A stretch of DNA of 64,000 bases from Arenibacter hampyeongensis (GTDB taxonomy: Bacteria; Bacteroidota; Bacteroidia; Flavobacteriales; Flavobacteriaceae): NCBI RefSeq assembly GCF_002909255.1, contig NZ_PIOB01000001.1, positions 930,001 through 994,000 of the forward strand, given 5' to 3'. Positions 1 through 8,799 of this stretch are shown piece after piece; within the stretch, counting starts at the first letter, position 1, and each line of letters starts with the position of its first letter. The notes beneath the pieces are model-generated. The model was not told the DNA's origin and did not search any database. It worked only from the letters and a program-made list of their open reading frames with translations. The position numbers were made by a program, and so were the translations under genes.

Positions 1-996
1 GGAACCTTCCGGGCCATCTATTTCAAAAGCGTGATCAGAAGCTTCACCTGAAATTACGACGGCATTGTCTATGGTTCCGGAATAGGCTTGATCAATATCC
101 AAAGCATCGTCACCTTGGGCCCATACCAATAAATTCTTTGTGTTTACAGTTCCTCCAAAAAATTCTATACCATCATCAACATTGGCAACAACTTCAATAT
201 TTTCAATCTTAGTGCCACTTCCCACAGAACCTAAAGTAAGGCCATTGATCTCGTTACCTTCACCGATCAAGGCACCTCCGTGACGTATGGAGATAAACTC
301 CAATTCTCCTGAGTTATCAGTATCGTTCAAAGCATCTCCAGGTCCGTAAAGTCCAAAAGTATCATCGGCAGGAATTCCTTCGATCTGTACTTGGGTAACA
401 TCACCTTTAAAAGACCCGGTAGCTCTTCCCAGAACAATTAGTCCGCCCCAAAGTCCTCTTTGATTGTGGTCCAAATTGGTTCCTGATGTCTGTCCAACAC
501 CTATGTTATCGGCCTCGGCAGTAAATATAATCGGCTTTGCAGCAGTACCGTTGGCCATAATGGTAGATCCTCTTTGTACAATTAGTGCAGATGCCAAGGA
601 TCCTGAACCTGGCTTACCTTTTATAATGGTACCTGGCTCAATGGTCAATGTTTTTCCAACTCCAACAACCACTTTTCCCGCCAATACATATATATTGTCC
701 GCAGACCATGTTGTATCGGCGCTTATTTCTCCGGAAACTGTAATGATTTCTGCACAAGAACCCCCTATGTCCACTCCTGTCTCATCTCCATTTTGGATAC
801 CGTCTTCACATGTTGCAGAGGCTACAGTACATGGCTGACAGTTAGGTCCTCCACAATCGACACCAGTTTCTCCTTGGTTTTGAATTCCGTCATTACAGTT
901 GGCAACGACATCGGCTATTGGCGGTTCGTCATCGTTGGTGCAAGATGTAAAGGCCAATGCGCTTATGGCCAATGCGGATAATAAAAATCTTTTCAT
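1..996 (-). CDS. Beta-helix surface lipoprotein, 3' end beyond window
   Basis: An open frame of 332 codons runs off the left edge without a stop. Residues 1-19 form a lipoprotein signal ending in a FTSC lipobox (Cys19), followed by acidic TNDDE, which favours surface export in Bacteroidota. Residues about 33-75 hold two copies of a Cys-rich module (CNDGIQNQGETGVDCGG, then CEDGIQNGDETGVDIGG). The rest is rich in Gly, Asn and Asp, with short strands such as TIEPGTIIKG and NTKNLLVWAQ that suggest a right-handed parallel beta-helix. An in-frame upstream ATG at 1020 is possible, but the 996 start gives a compact signal peptide. The gene is divergent from a PhoB-like regulator, so phosphate control is a guess from context. 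Function unknown. Confidence 0.8.
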   Translation of the reverse strand, partial: MKRFLLSALAISALAFTSCTNDDEPPIADVVANCNDGIQNQGETGVDCGGPNCQPCTVASATCEDGIQNGDETGVDIGGSCAEIITVSGEISADTTWSADNIYVLAGKVVVGVGKTLTIEPGTIIKGKPGSGSLASALIVQRGSTIMANGTAAKPIIFTAEADNIGVGQTSGTNLDHNQRGLWGGLIVLGRATGSFKGDVTQVQIEGIPADDTFGLYGPGDALNDTDNSGELEFISIRHGGALIGEGNEINGLTLGSVGSGTKIENIEVVANVDDGIEFFGGTVNTKNLLVWAQGDDALDIDQAYSGTIDNAVVISGEASDHAFEIDGPEGS

Positions 997-1330
997 TTCA
1001 ACTGAATTTTTTGTTTTCATTTTTGTTTTCACTTGTTATTCTTAAACATGGCAAATTAATTACCTAACTGTAAAAGTCCTGTTACCCTCAGATTAATAGT
1101 TTGTTGGCTTAACGTTATCTAATGGTTACTATATTAAATCCATGTTAAGAGGTTTCATGTAATAGTATTATCTTTACTTTTGGCTCGGAAAACCAATAAA
1201 TATTAAGGTTTGGCAGGCATGTTGTAAATGATCATAAATTGTATTGGAATTGCGTATTTTCAATTGAAGCATTACTTCCAATACAGACATTCTTAAAAGC
1301 AGACCACATAAAGACCATAAAAATTAAGGC
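997..1330. other. Divergent intergenic region
   Basis: AT-rich spacer of 334 bp between the minus-strand lipoprotein and the plus-strand response regulator. It holds two adjacent copies of TTTTTGTTTTCA (1008-1019 and 1020-1031), which lie in the leader of the lipoprotein transcript, and a -7-like TACTTTTG at 1175-1182. No gene is seen. Confidence 0.7.
1175..1182 (+). promoter_or_regulatory. Candidate -7 element for the two-component operon
   Basis: TACTTTTG matches the Bacteroidota TAnnTTTG consensus exactly. It lies about 150 bp ahead of the response regulator. No clear TTG -33 box is visible at the expected spacing, so this rests on the -7 element alone. Confidence 0.4.
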
Positions 1331-2017
1331 ATGAAAAAAAAAGACATTAAGATACTTTTGGTTGATGATGAACCGGATATTCTGGAAATTGTAGGTTACA
1401 ATTTATCCGCAGAGGGGTATGAGGTTTTTACCGCCAAGAACGGGATGGAAGGAGTTGCGAAGGCTAAAAAGAAAAAGCCCCACTTAATTATTTTGGACGT
1501 AATGATGCCCGAAATGGACGGAATTGAAGCCTGTGAGATTATCCGCAGAACAGAAGGTCTTGAGGACACTTTAATTACTTTTCTAACGGCAAGGGGTGAG
1601 GACTATTCGCAAATGGCAGGATTTGATGCGGGTGCCGATGATTACATTACAAAGCCTATTAAACCAAAGGTTTTGGTAAGCAAAGTAAAAGCTTTGCTAA
1701 GAAGACTAAAGAACGAAGAAAAGGAAGTAGAGGATATCTTTAAGGTTGGTGAAATCATAATAAACAGGGAGGAGTACAAAATTATTAATAAGGGCGAGGA
1801 AATTATTCTTCCCAGAAAAGAGTTTGAGCTTCTGTCACTATTGACTTCCAAGCCAAATAAGGTTTTTAAAAGGGAAGTGATCCTGGATAAAGTTTGGGGC
1901 AATGAAGTAGTTGTAGGGGGTAGAACCATCGATGTCCATATTAGAAAACTTCGCGAAAAAATTGGGGATGATCACTTTAAAACTGTAAAAGGGGTAGGGT
2001 ATAAGTTCGTATTGTAA
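1331..2017 (+). CDS. OmpR/PhoB-family response regulator
   Basis: DNA-binding response regulator of 228 residues, normal for the OmpR family. The receiver domain covers residues about 5-120, with acidic pocket residues VDDE at 11-14, phosphoacceptor Asp56 in ILDVMMPEMDG and the conserved Lys in the later ITKPIKPK motif. A winged-helix effector domain follows from about residue 135, ending in RTIDVHIRKLREKIG and the TVKGVGYKF hairpin typical of PhoB-like proteins. The stop overlaps the start of the sensor kinase by one base, so the two are co-translated partners. Phosphate as the signal is plausible because the pair resembles PhoB/PhoR, but nothing in the window proves it. Confidence 0.93.
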   Translation: MKKKDIKILLVDDEPDILEIVGYNLSAEGYEVFTAKNGMEGVAKAKKKKPHLIILDVMMPEMDGIEACEIIRRTEGLEDTLITFLTARGEDYSQMAGFDAGADDYITKPIKPKVLVSKVKALLRRLKNEEKEVEDIFKVGEIIINREEYKIINKGEEIILPRKEFELLSLLTSKPNKVFKREVILDKVWGNEVVVGGRTIDVHIRKLREKIGDDHFKTVKGVGYKFVL

Positions 2018-3063
2018 TGACCACTAGGATAAAAAAATCTTATCGATTTGCCCATCGTTCCGCAATTCTTATTTCATTTCTACTGAGTTCTGTTTTAGGG
2101 GTATTTTTGTGGAACAGAGGTTCTATTGATTGGTTGCTTTTGGTTGTTGTAGCGCTAACTTCCTACTTGGTTTCTTTTCTAGTGGTGCAGTTGAGGGTGG
2201 AAAAATTCATCTATCGTAAAATTGAGCGCATATACAACGATGTAGCCCTCCTAGAGTCCACCTCCTTGGCTTCCAAGACCATTACTACGGACATGAGGAC
2301 CTTGACAGATGAAATAGAAAAGTTTGCAAAGGATAAAAAGATTGAAATAGACACCTTAAAGATCCGTGAAGAGTATAGAAAGGATTTTTTGGGTAACGTT
2401 TCCCATGAATTGAGAACACCATTGTTTACGGTCCAAGGCTATATTTTAACTTTGTTGGATGGTGCCATGGAGGATAAAGGTCTAAGAAAAAAGTATCTTC
2501 AAAGGGCCAGTAAAGGTGTGGAGCGACTTATTTATATTGTAAAGGACCTTGATCTAATTACCAAATTGGAAGTAGGGGACCTGAATTTGGAGATAGAAGA
2601 TTTTAATATTTTGGAACTTTTCCAGAATGTTTTTGATCTTTTGGAAATGAAGGCAGCTAAGAAGAATATTACCTTAACTTTCGACATGGACTATAGAAAT
2701 CCTATCTATGTAAAGGCCGATAAGGAAAAAATACAACAAGTGATAACCAATCTGCTGGTCAATTCCATTAAATATGGACAGCAGAACGGAACCACGGAGG
2801 TTAGTGTGGAAAACCTAATTAAAAATAAGGTTATTGTCCGGGTGACCGACAATGGGGAGGGAATTTCCAAACAAAACCTTGCCCGAATATTCGAACGGTT
2901 TTACAGGGTCGATAAAAGTGGGAGTAGGGCCGAAGGTGGGTCCGGCTTGGGATTGGCAATTGTAAAACATATTATTGAGGCACACAACGAAAAGATTTAT
3001 GTGGAGAGCGTACTGGATATAGGTTCGGAATTCTCCTTTACTTTAGAAAAGGCAAGCAAGTAA
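2017..3063 (+). CDS. Sensor histidine kinase, PhoR-like
   Basis: Membrane-bound kinase partner of the upstream regulator (348 residues). Two hydrophobic segments at about 15-33 and 39-58 leave almost no extracytoplasmic loop, so it probably senses through a partner or within the membrane, as PhoR does. The H box FLGNVSHELRTPL carries the phosphorylated His130. The HATPase domain shows an N box (TNLLVNSIKY), G1 (DNGEGI), an F box (IFERFYRVD) and G2 (GGSGLGLAIV). The start codon shares its A with the regulator's stop (TAATG). Confidence 0.93.
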   Translation: MTTRIKKSYRFAHRSAILISFLLSSVLGVFLWNRGSIDWLLLVVVALTSYLVSFLVVQLRVEKFIYRKIERIYNDVALLESTSLASKTITTDMRTLTDEIEKFAKDKKIEIDTLKIREEYRKDFLGNVSHELRTPLFTVQGYILTLLDGAMEDKGLRKKYLQRASKGVERLIYIVKDLDLITKLEVGDLNLEIEDFNILELFQNVFDLLEMKAAKKNITLTFDMDYRNPIYVKADKEKIQQVITNLLVNSIKYGQQNGTTEVSVENLIKNKVIVRVTDNGEGISKQNLARIFERFYRVDKSGSRAEGGSGLGLAIVKHIIEAHNEKIYVESVLDIGSEFSFTLEKASK

Positions 3064-3224
3064 TATTTTTCCAGATTCTAATTGATTTTGCGGCATTCGG
3101 GCTCCGTGTAAATTTGTATATTCCATATAGTCAACTTCCGAATGTATCCTTCATTTTCTGCCCGTGGACATGGAGCCTTCCTTATGTTAAATAAATCTAA
3201 ATTAGGGGCAAACCATTAAGTTAT

Positions 3225-3232
3225 TATCTTTA
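3225..3232 (+). promoter_or_regulatory. Candidate -7 element before the FAD oxidoreductase
   Basis: TATCTTTA is one mismatch from TAnnTTTG and lies 32 bp ahead of the start codon. No clear -33 TTG is seen. Confidence 0.3.
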
Positions 3233-3264
3233 GGTGCGACAGATTACGCAACAACCAAGGACCT

Positions 3265-4611
3265 ATGGAACACATTGTTATTATTGGTAATGGAATTTCG
3301 GGTATTACGGCAGCACGCCATATTCGAAAACTATCCGACAAAAAAATCACCATTATTTCCCCGGAGAGCAATTATTTTTTTTCTAGAACTGCATTAATGT
3401 ATGTCTATATGGGACATATGAAGTTTGAGCATACCCAACCCTATGAGAATTGGTTCTGGAAAAAAAATAGATTGGATTTGGTGCACGGTTATGTTGCTAA
3501 GGTAGATACTGCCAATAAAAGGTTACTGTTAAAAGGTTCTGAGGAAATTGGATACGATAAACTGATAATTGCCACTGGTTCCAAATCCAATAAATTTGGA
3601 TGGCCCGGCCAGGATTTGAAAGGTGTACAGGGGCTGTATTCCAAACAGGATTTGGAATTATTGGAAGCCAATGCGCCCAACAGGGAAGTTTGCAAAAGAG
3701 CGGTAATCGTTGGAGGAGGGTTAATAGGCATAGAGTTGGCGGAAATGCTTGGAAGTAGGGATATCCCGGTTACTTTTTTAGTGCGTGAAAAGAGTTTTTG
3801 GGATGGAGTCCTGCCCAAGGGTGAATCGCAAATGATCAATGAGCACATTTTGGAGCACCATATAGACCTAAAGTTGGATACCAATCTCAAGGAAATAGTT
3901 TCGGATGAAAATGGTTGGGCAAAGGCTGTGATTACCGATAAGGGCGAAACAATTCCTTGTAATGTGGTAGGGCTAACTGCTGGTGTTACTCCAAACATCG
4001 ATTTTCTGGAAGGATCTGGTATAGAGGTAGGCAAAGGAGTTAAGGTCAATAATTTTTTGGAAACCAACATAACTGATGTCTATGCCATTGGGGATTGTGC
4101 TGAGCAACATGAGGCCATTGGCAATCGCAGGCCGATTGAGGCCGTATGGTATACGGGTAGAATGATGGGCGAGGCTTTGGCGCAGACCATATGTGGTAGG
4201 AAAAGGGCTTATAAGCCAGGGCATTGGTTTAATTCAGCAAAGTTTTTGGATATAGAATACCAAACCTATGGATGGGTGTTTACAGATAGGTCCAAAAAGG
4301 ACCATGAACTGCATTTTCACTGGAGGCATCCGAGCGAAAAAATATGCGTTACAATTGCCTTTCATAAGGACACCAAGCAGCTCTTGGGGATCAATACCTT
4401 CGGAATTCGGATGCGTCATGAAATTTTAGATCGCTGGCTTACAGAGGAAAGAACAATGGATTACGTTTTGGAATATTTGAAGGATGCCAATTTTGATCCG
4501 GAATTTTACGCCAAATACGAAAAGGCCATTATATCCCATTATAACACCCAATTTGGTACGAACATTACTCCCAAAAAGAAAAGTTGGAAACGAATTTTTA
4601 GCAACGTATAA
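3265..4611 (+). CDS. FAD-dependent pyridine nucleotide oxidoreductase
   Basis: Two-dinucleotide-domain flavoprotein of 448 residues. The N-terminal FAD-binding Rossmann motif is GNGISGITAARHI at about residues 8-20. The second, NAD(P)H-binding motif is VIVGGGLIGIELAEML in the middle. The C-terminal FAD motif VYAIGDCAEQ follows. The redox-active CxxxxC of disulfide reductases is absent, so it resembles the NADH dehydrogenase / nitrite reductase FAD-subunit / ferredoxin reductase branch. The C-terminal about 120 residues are an extra domain I do not recognise. The gene ends 9 bp before a membrane polyferredoxin, which suggests that the two form one electron-transfer module, with this protein passing electrons between NAD(P)H and the iron-sulfur protein. 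The physiological acceptor is unknown. Confidence 0.85.
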   Translation: MEHIVIIGNGISGITAARHIRKLSDKKITIISPESNYFFSRTALMYVYMGHMKFEHTQPYENWFWKKNRLDLVHGYVAKVDTANKRLLLKGSEEIGYDKLIIATGSKSNKFGWPGQDLKGVQGLYSKQDLELLEANAPNREVCKRAVIVGGGLIGIELAEMLGSRDIPVTFLVREKSFWDGVLPKGESQMINEHILEHHIDLKLDTNLKEIVSDENGWAKAVITDKGETIPCNVVGLTAGVTPNIDFLEGSGIEVGKGVKVNNFLETNITDVYAIGDCAEQHEAIGNRRPIEAVWYTGRMMGEALAQTICGRKRAYKPGHWFNSAKFLDIEYQTYGWVFTDRSKKDHELHFHWRHPSEKICVTIAFHKDTKQLLGINTFGIRMRHEILDRWLTEERTMDYVLEYLKDANFDPEFYAKYEKAIISHYNTQFGTNITPKKKSWKRIFSNV

Positions 4612-4620
4612 GATTTTAAG

Positions 4621-6201
4621 ATGCAAATAATAAAAAAAATTGGGCTTTTCACTTTTCTAATTGGTCTAATCATATTTACAATTCTTCCATTCGTAGGTGA
4701 GTTTGAAGTAAGCTCCACAACCTTCGATAAAGTACTTCGGGAAAAAGGTATTTCCAGTGAAATTTTCGTTCAGGAAATGGAGAGAAATGTGGTAGGTAAA
4801 GAGTTTAGCGGTATGCTTTCATTATCACCTAAAATCTCCAATGCTCTTGAGACTGCCAATACCCAACATAGAAAGAATAAGGAGTACAAAAAGGTCATCT
4901 ATACTGGTCCGCATGACATGGCCGCCGCGGTGGGAAAAGTTGGAGGAAGTGGTTTTGTGGTGGATAATAAAGGGCTAATGTGGTTCCTGACCTTTGGCCT
5001 GGGAATATTGGGGGCTTTACTTTTTATTGTTCCCGATGTAGTATTGTTGGGTCTAAAAGGAATTAAAAATAATGGTATTTACCATGAGAATGCCACAAAT
5101 AGGGGATGGATTGCCTGGATGGTCTTCGTTTTTCTGGTTTCTTTTTATTTAGTGCTGTACTTTAGATCGGAATATGCTGTAAATTGGACGTATCTCGTAG
5201 ATCCCATCAGTGAATTTTTAAGTGGTAATCCTGCCGGGCATTGGTTTGTTTATGGATTTATGTATTGTACGGTAATGTCGGTTATGGCCGTTCGCATGTA
5301 TATTAAATACAGGCACAATATGTACCAAATGGTGCGCACAACATCTGTATTGTTCTTTCAGATTGTCTTTGCCTTTCTGATTCCGGAAATAATGGTGAGA
5401 CTCCAAATGCCGTATTATGATTTTAAAAACGCCTTTCCTTTGGATTACGATTTCTTTTTCCAATGGAATCTAAAGTCCCTGTTGAACAGTGGTGGAATAG
5501 GTCTCTTTATTTTGGTTTGGGGAATTGTACTTACTTTGGTAATCGTTCCCGTTATGGTCTACTTTTTTGGGAAGCGATGGTATTGTTCCTGGGTCTGTGG
5601 TTGCGGCGGATTGGCCGAGACCTTGGGTGATCCATACAGACAGCATTCCAGTAAATCCTTATTTTCTTGGAAGGTAGAAAGGTGGTTGGTGCACAGTGTA
5701 TTGGTCTTTGCCGTGGGAATGACCTTGATGACGCTCTACAGTTTTTTTACGGAATCCAGTACCGTCTTGGGGTTAAAAACACAGAGTGTACAAAGTGCCT
5801 ATAGCCTGTTGATAGGTGCATTTTTCGCGGGAGTGATCGGTACAGGGTTCTATCCAATTTTTGGAAACAGGGTATGGTGTAGATTTGGCTGTCCCTTAGC
5901 GGCATATTTAGGTTTTGTACAACGGTTTAAGTCGCGCTTTAGGATTACCACCAATGGGGGTCAATGTATTTCCTGTGGTAATTGCTCTACTTATTGTGAA
6001 CAAGGTATAGATGTTAGGGCCTATGCACAAAAGGGAGAAAATATAATTAGATCCAGCTGCGTAGGTTGTGGTATTTGTTCTGCAGTTTGCCCAAGAGGGG
6101 TCTTAAAGTTGGAAAACGGACCTCTAAAAGGAAGAATTAACCCTACGGAAATTCTTTTGGGGAATGATGTTGATCTAATGGAATTGGTAAATAAAAAATA
6201 A
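4621..6201 (+). CDS. Membrane 4Fe-4S polyferredoxin, NapH/NosR-like
   Basis: Polytopic membrane protein of 526 residues. One membrane segment lies near the N-terminus (about 7-24), followed by a roughly 95-residue extracytoplasmic part and then several membrane spans. Between spans are Cys motifs WYCSWVCGCGG and WCRFGCPLAAY, as in NapH/NosR/CcoG-type proteins. The C-terminus carries two classical 4Fe-4S clusters: Cys449, 452, 455, 459 and Cys480, 483, 486, 490, the last followed by Pro. It probably relays electrons across or along the inner membrane and is paired with the upstream flavoprotein. No nos, nap or cco genes are adjacent, so its pathway is open. Confidence 0.85.
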   Translation: MQIIKKIGLFTFLIGLIIFTILPFVGEFEVSSTTFDKVLREKGISSEIFVQEMERNVVGKEFSGMLSLSPKISNALETANTQHRKNKEYKKVIYTGPHDMAAAVGKVGGSGFVVDNKGLMWFLTFGLGILGALLFIVPDVVLLGLKGIKNNGIYHENATNRGWIAWMVFVFLVSFYLVLYFRSEYAVNWTYLVDPISEFLSGNPAGHWFVYGFMYCTVMSVMAVRMYIKYRHNMYQMVRTTSVLFFQIVFAFLIPEIMVRLQMPYYDFKNAFPLDYDFFFQWNLKSLLNSGGIGLFILVWGIVLTLVIVPVMVYFFGKRWYCSWVCGCGGLAETLGDPYRQHSSKSLFSWKVERWLVHSVLVFAVGMTLMTLYSFFTESSTVLGLKTQSVQSAYSLLIGAFFAGVIGTGFYPIFGNRVWCRFGCPLAAYLGFVQRFKSRFRITTNGGQCISCGNCSTYCEQGIDVRAYAQKGENIIRSSCVGCGICSAVCPRGVLKLENGPLKGRINPTEILLGNDVDLMELVNKK

Positions 6202-6270
6202 GTCTGCGCTGGGGCCAATATTATTATGCCATACAAAACTTGAAGATTTATAAATTGTTAAAAGTATTGA

Positions 6271-6278
6271 TACCTTTG
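6271..6278 (+). promoter_or_regulatory. Candidate -7 element of the glycosyltransferase operon
   Basis: TACCTTTG is an exact TAnnTTTG match, 82 bp ahead of the GT2 start. The nearest TTG (6255-6257) is spaced closer than usual, so the -33 assignment is uncertain. Confidence 0.45.
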
Positions 6279-6360
6279 CGCTTTTAACGGGGCTATGGGT
6301 ATTTAGGATGCCTCAGGTAAGTATCTATGGACAAATAAGAATCATTCTTCACATACACTA

Positions 6361-7050
6361 ATGACCGATATCAAAGTAATAATTCCTGCCTATAATGAAG
6401 CTGATTCCATTGCAAGCGTAATAAAAGAAATCCCTAAAATTGTTTCTGAAATAATTGTCGTAAACAATAATTCTACGGACAATACAGCCCTTAATGCAAG
6501 GGATGCCGGAGCAACCGTTCTCACGGAAAATAGAATGGGTTATGGTTATGCCTGTCTTCTAGGAATTAATTATATATCCAAACAATCCAAAACACCCGAT
6601 GTTATCGTATTTATGGACGGAGACTATTCGGATTTCCCCGAAGAGCTTTCCAAAGTGGTAAAACCCATAGTGGAAAACAATATGGATTTCGTTATTGGGG
6701 CCAGAACAAAGGAGTTGAGGGAAATGGGATCCATGACCCCGCAGCAGGTTTTTGGAAATGCATTGGCCACCACTTTAATGAAATGGTTCTTTGGAGCTTC
6801 TTTTACAGATCTGGGTCCATTTAGAGCCATAAAGTACAACAAGCTAATGGCGCTGGAAATGCAGGATAAGACCTACGGTTGGACCGTGGAAATGCAGTTG
6901 AAGGTTCTAAAAAAGGGATTTACATATGTCGAAGTACCAGTGCGTTATAAAAAAAGAATTGGCATATCAAAAGTATCAGGTACGGTAAAAGGTACTATAT
7001 TTGCAGGCGCAAAAATTCTAGGTTGGATTTTTAAATACAGTTTAAAATAA
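6361..7050 (+). CDS. GT2 glycosyltransferase, polyprenyl-phosphate mannosyltransferase-like
   Basis: Soluble family 2 glycosyltransferase of 229 residues with no membrane anchor. It opens with the family signature VIIPAYNEADSI, followed by the nucleotide-binding VVNNNSTDNT and the metal-binding DGDYSD (DxD). The compact length and TYGWTVEMQLK region resemble dolichyl/polyprenyl-phosphate mannose or glucose synthases. These charge a lipid carrier with a sugar at the inner face of the membrane for later use by GT-C enzymes. The next gene follows after one base and a GT-C-like membrane protein lies two genes on, which fits that scheme. Sugar specificity is not readable from sequence. Confidence 0.85.
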   Translation: MTDIKVIIPAYNEADSIASVIKEIPKIVSEIIVVNNNSTDNTALNARDAGATVLTENRMGYGYACLLGINYISKQSKTPDVIVFMDGDYSDFPEELSKVVKPIVENNMDFVIGARTKELREMGSMTPQQVFGNALATTLMKWFFGASFTDLGPFRAIKYNKLMALEMQDKTYGWTVEMQLKVLKKGFTYVEVPVRYKKRIGISKVSGTVKGTIFAGAKILGWIFKYSLK

Positions 7051-7051
7051 A

Positions 7052-8536
7052 ATGGGACTAACAATTACTTACTTTATCATTACAATTTACAGTATTTCTT
7101 TACTATTAATATTCTTTTATAGCTTGGCACAGCTTAATTTACTGGTCAACTATTTAGGTTATAAAAGGAGAAATCAGGTTGCTCCAAAATACAATTTACT
7201 TGATCCAAAAGAAATACCATTTGTAACCATACAACTTCCTATTTATAATGAAGAGTATGTAATGGAGCGTTTGTTGGACAATATCGCCAAAATAGAATAC
7301 CCTAAAAGTAAGTTGGAGATTCAGGTTTTGGATGATTCCACTGACGATTCCGTATTGGATACTGCAAAGCGTATCCAAGCCCTTCAAGAGGCAGGACTTG
7401 ATATTACACATATAAGAAGAACTAATAGACAAGGATATAAGGCAGGAGCCCTAAAGGAAGGTCTAGTTTTGGCCAAGGGAGAGTTTATTGCCATTTTTGA
7501 TGCAGATTTCTTGCCATCCAGTGATTGGTTGAAGAAAACTGTTATCTACTTTAAGGATCAGGAAATAGGTGTTGTTCAAACAAGATGGGGGCATATCAAT
7601 AGGGAATATTCTACTTTGACACGTATTCAGGCTTTTGCTTTGGACGCCCACTTTACATTGGAACAAGTAGGACGTAATGCCAAAGGGCATTTTATAAACT
7701 TCAATGGTACTGCTGGTATCTGGAGAAAGGAATGTATTTTGGATGCAGGAAACTGGGAAGGTGATACCTTGACCGAGGACTTGGATCTTAGTTACCGTGC
7801 ACAATTGAAAAACTGGAAATTTAAGTATTTGGAGGATGTAGAGACTCCGGCAGAACTTCCAGTGGTAATTAGTGCTGCTCGTTCACAACAGTTTCGTTGG
7901 AACAAAGGTGGAGCTGAAAACTTTAGAAAAACCGTTTGGAGTGTTGTTTCTGCCAAGAACATTTCGTTTAAGACAAAGTTTCACGGCGTTATGCACTTGT
8001 TAAATAGCTCTATGTTCCTTTGCGTATTTTTGGTAGCCCTGTTGAGTATACCAATGATGTACATAAAAAATACGTTTGACCATTTGGGTTGGATTTTCGA
8101 AGCTACCAAATTCTTTATTCTAAGTACCGTTATACTTTTCGTCTGCTATTGGTTTACGTATAAGAGTATTCAGGGAAGTAGTTTTGATAATTTTGTTGAC
8201 TACATTAAAATCTTCTTTACCTTTTTCTCGGTTGCACTTGGATTTTCTTTGCATAATTCCATTGCCGTATTGGAAGGCCATATGGGTAAAAGAAGTGAGT
8301 TCGTCAGGACACCAAAATTCAATTTGAACAGTATAAAGGACAGTTGGAAAGGAAATAAATACTTGGCTACCAAACTTTCTCCCAACATGATTTTGGAAGC
8401 GGCCTTAATGCTTTACTTCCTGTTTGGAATGTACAGTGCCATTCCCTTAAACGATTTTGGACTTTTTCCATTTCATTTTATGTTGTTTTTGGGATTCGGT
8501 TATGTCTTCTTTAAATCGCTTATGGCGAGGGCCTAA
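7052..8536 (+). CDS. Cellulose-synthase-like GT2 processive glycosyltransferase
   Basis: Membrane GT2 enzyme of 494 residues. An N-terminal membrane helix (about 5-25) precedes the catalytic domain with VTIQLPIYNE, DDSTDDS, IFDADF (DxD), TEDLDLSYRA (ED acceptor motif) and QQFRWNKGG (QxxRW). This D,D,D,QxxRW set marks processive beta-glycan or glucomannan-type synthases. Four or so C-terminal helices follow the QxxRW motif and would form the translocation channel. A gap of one base after the previous GT2 implies an operon. No PilZ or BcsB-like partner is nearby, so the product may be a membrane glycolipid or a short polymer rather than cellulose. Confidence 0.87.
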   Translation: MGLTITYFIITIYSISLLLIFFYSLAQLNLLVNYLGYKRRNQVAPKYNLLDPKEIPFVTIQLPIYNEEYVMERLLDNIAKIEYPKSKLEIQVLDDSTDDSVLDTAKRIQALQEAGLDITHIRRTNRQGYKAGALKEGLVLAKGEFIAIFDADFLPSSDWLKKTVIYFKDQEIGVVQTRWGHINREYSTLTRIQAFALDAHFTLEQVGRNAKGHFINFNGTAGIWRKECILDAGNWEGDTLTEDLDLSYRAQLKNWKFKYLEDVETPAELPVVISAARSQQFRWNKGGAENFRKTVWSVVSAKNISFKTKFHGVMHLLNSSMFLCVFLVALLSIPMMYIKNTFDHLGWIFEATKFFILSTVILFVCYWFTYKSIQGSSFDNFVDYIKIFFTFFSVALGFSLHNSIAVLEGHMGKRSEFVRTPKFNLNSIKDSWKGNKYLATKLSPNMILEAALMLYFLFGMYSAIPLNDFGLFPFHFMLFLGFGYVFFKSLMARA

Positions 8537-8557
8537 TTCAATTAAAACACAGTATTT

Positions 8558-8592
8558 AAAAGCCCTGTTCTGTAAAAGGAACAGGGCTTTTT
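8558..8592 (+). terminator. Rho-independent terminator after the GT2 pair
   Basis: A near-perfect hairpin with arms AAAAGCCCTGTTC and GAACAGGGCTTTT encloses an 8-base loop and runs into a T tract, 21 bp after the stop codon. It separates the two GT2 genes from the following membrane GT-C gene. Confidence 0.85.
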
Positions 8593-8799
8593 GCTTTCAA
8601 AATTAATAATCCACCCTATTCCCTTGAAACTGAAGTTAGACGTGAACCGGATTCCCCCCAATGCAAGGCAATGTGGGGTTCTACAGAGGTGTATTCTTTC
8701 TAAATAATAAAAAGACTATAGTTTCATTGCCAAAATCAAAACTAGACCAGTTGTTATTTGATAATTTCATTTAAATTTGGAGATTGCTCAACTAATTAA

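Noticed and set aside
464-838. 124-codon plus-strand ORF
   Set aside because: It is the antisense of the beta-helix lipoprotein, whose frame has a signal peptide, lipobox and repeat modules; this ORF has no recognisable features.
1008-1031. Two 12-bp TTTTTGTTTTCA repeats considered as a Pho box
   Set aside because: They fall in the leader of the lipoprotein transcript next to its start codon, and no Bacteroidota Pho-box consensus supports them.
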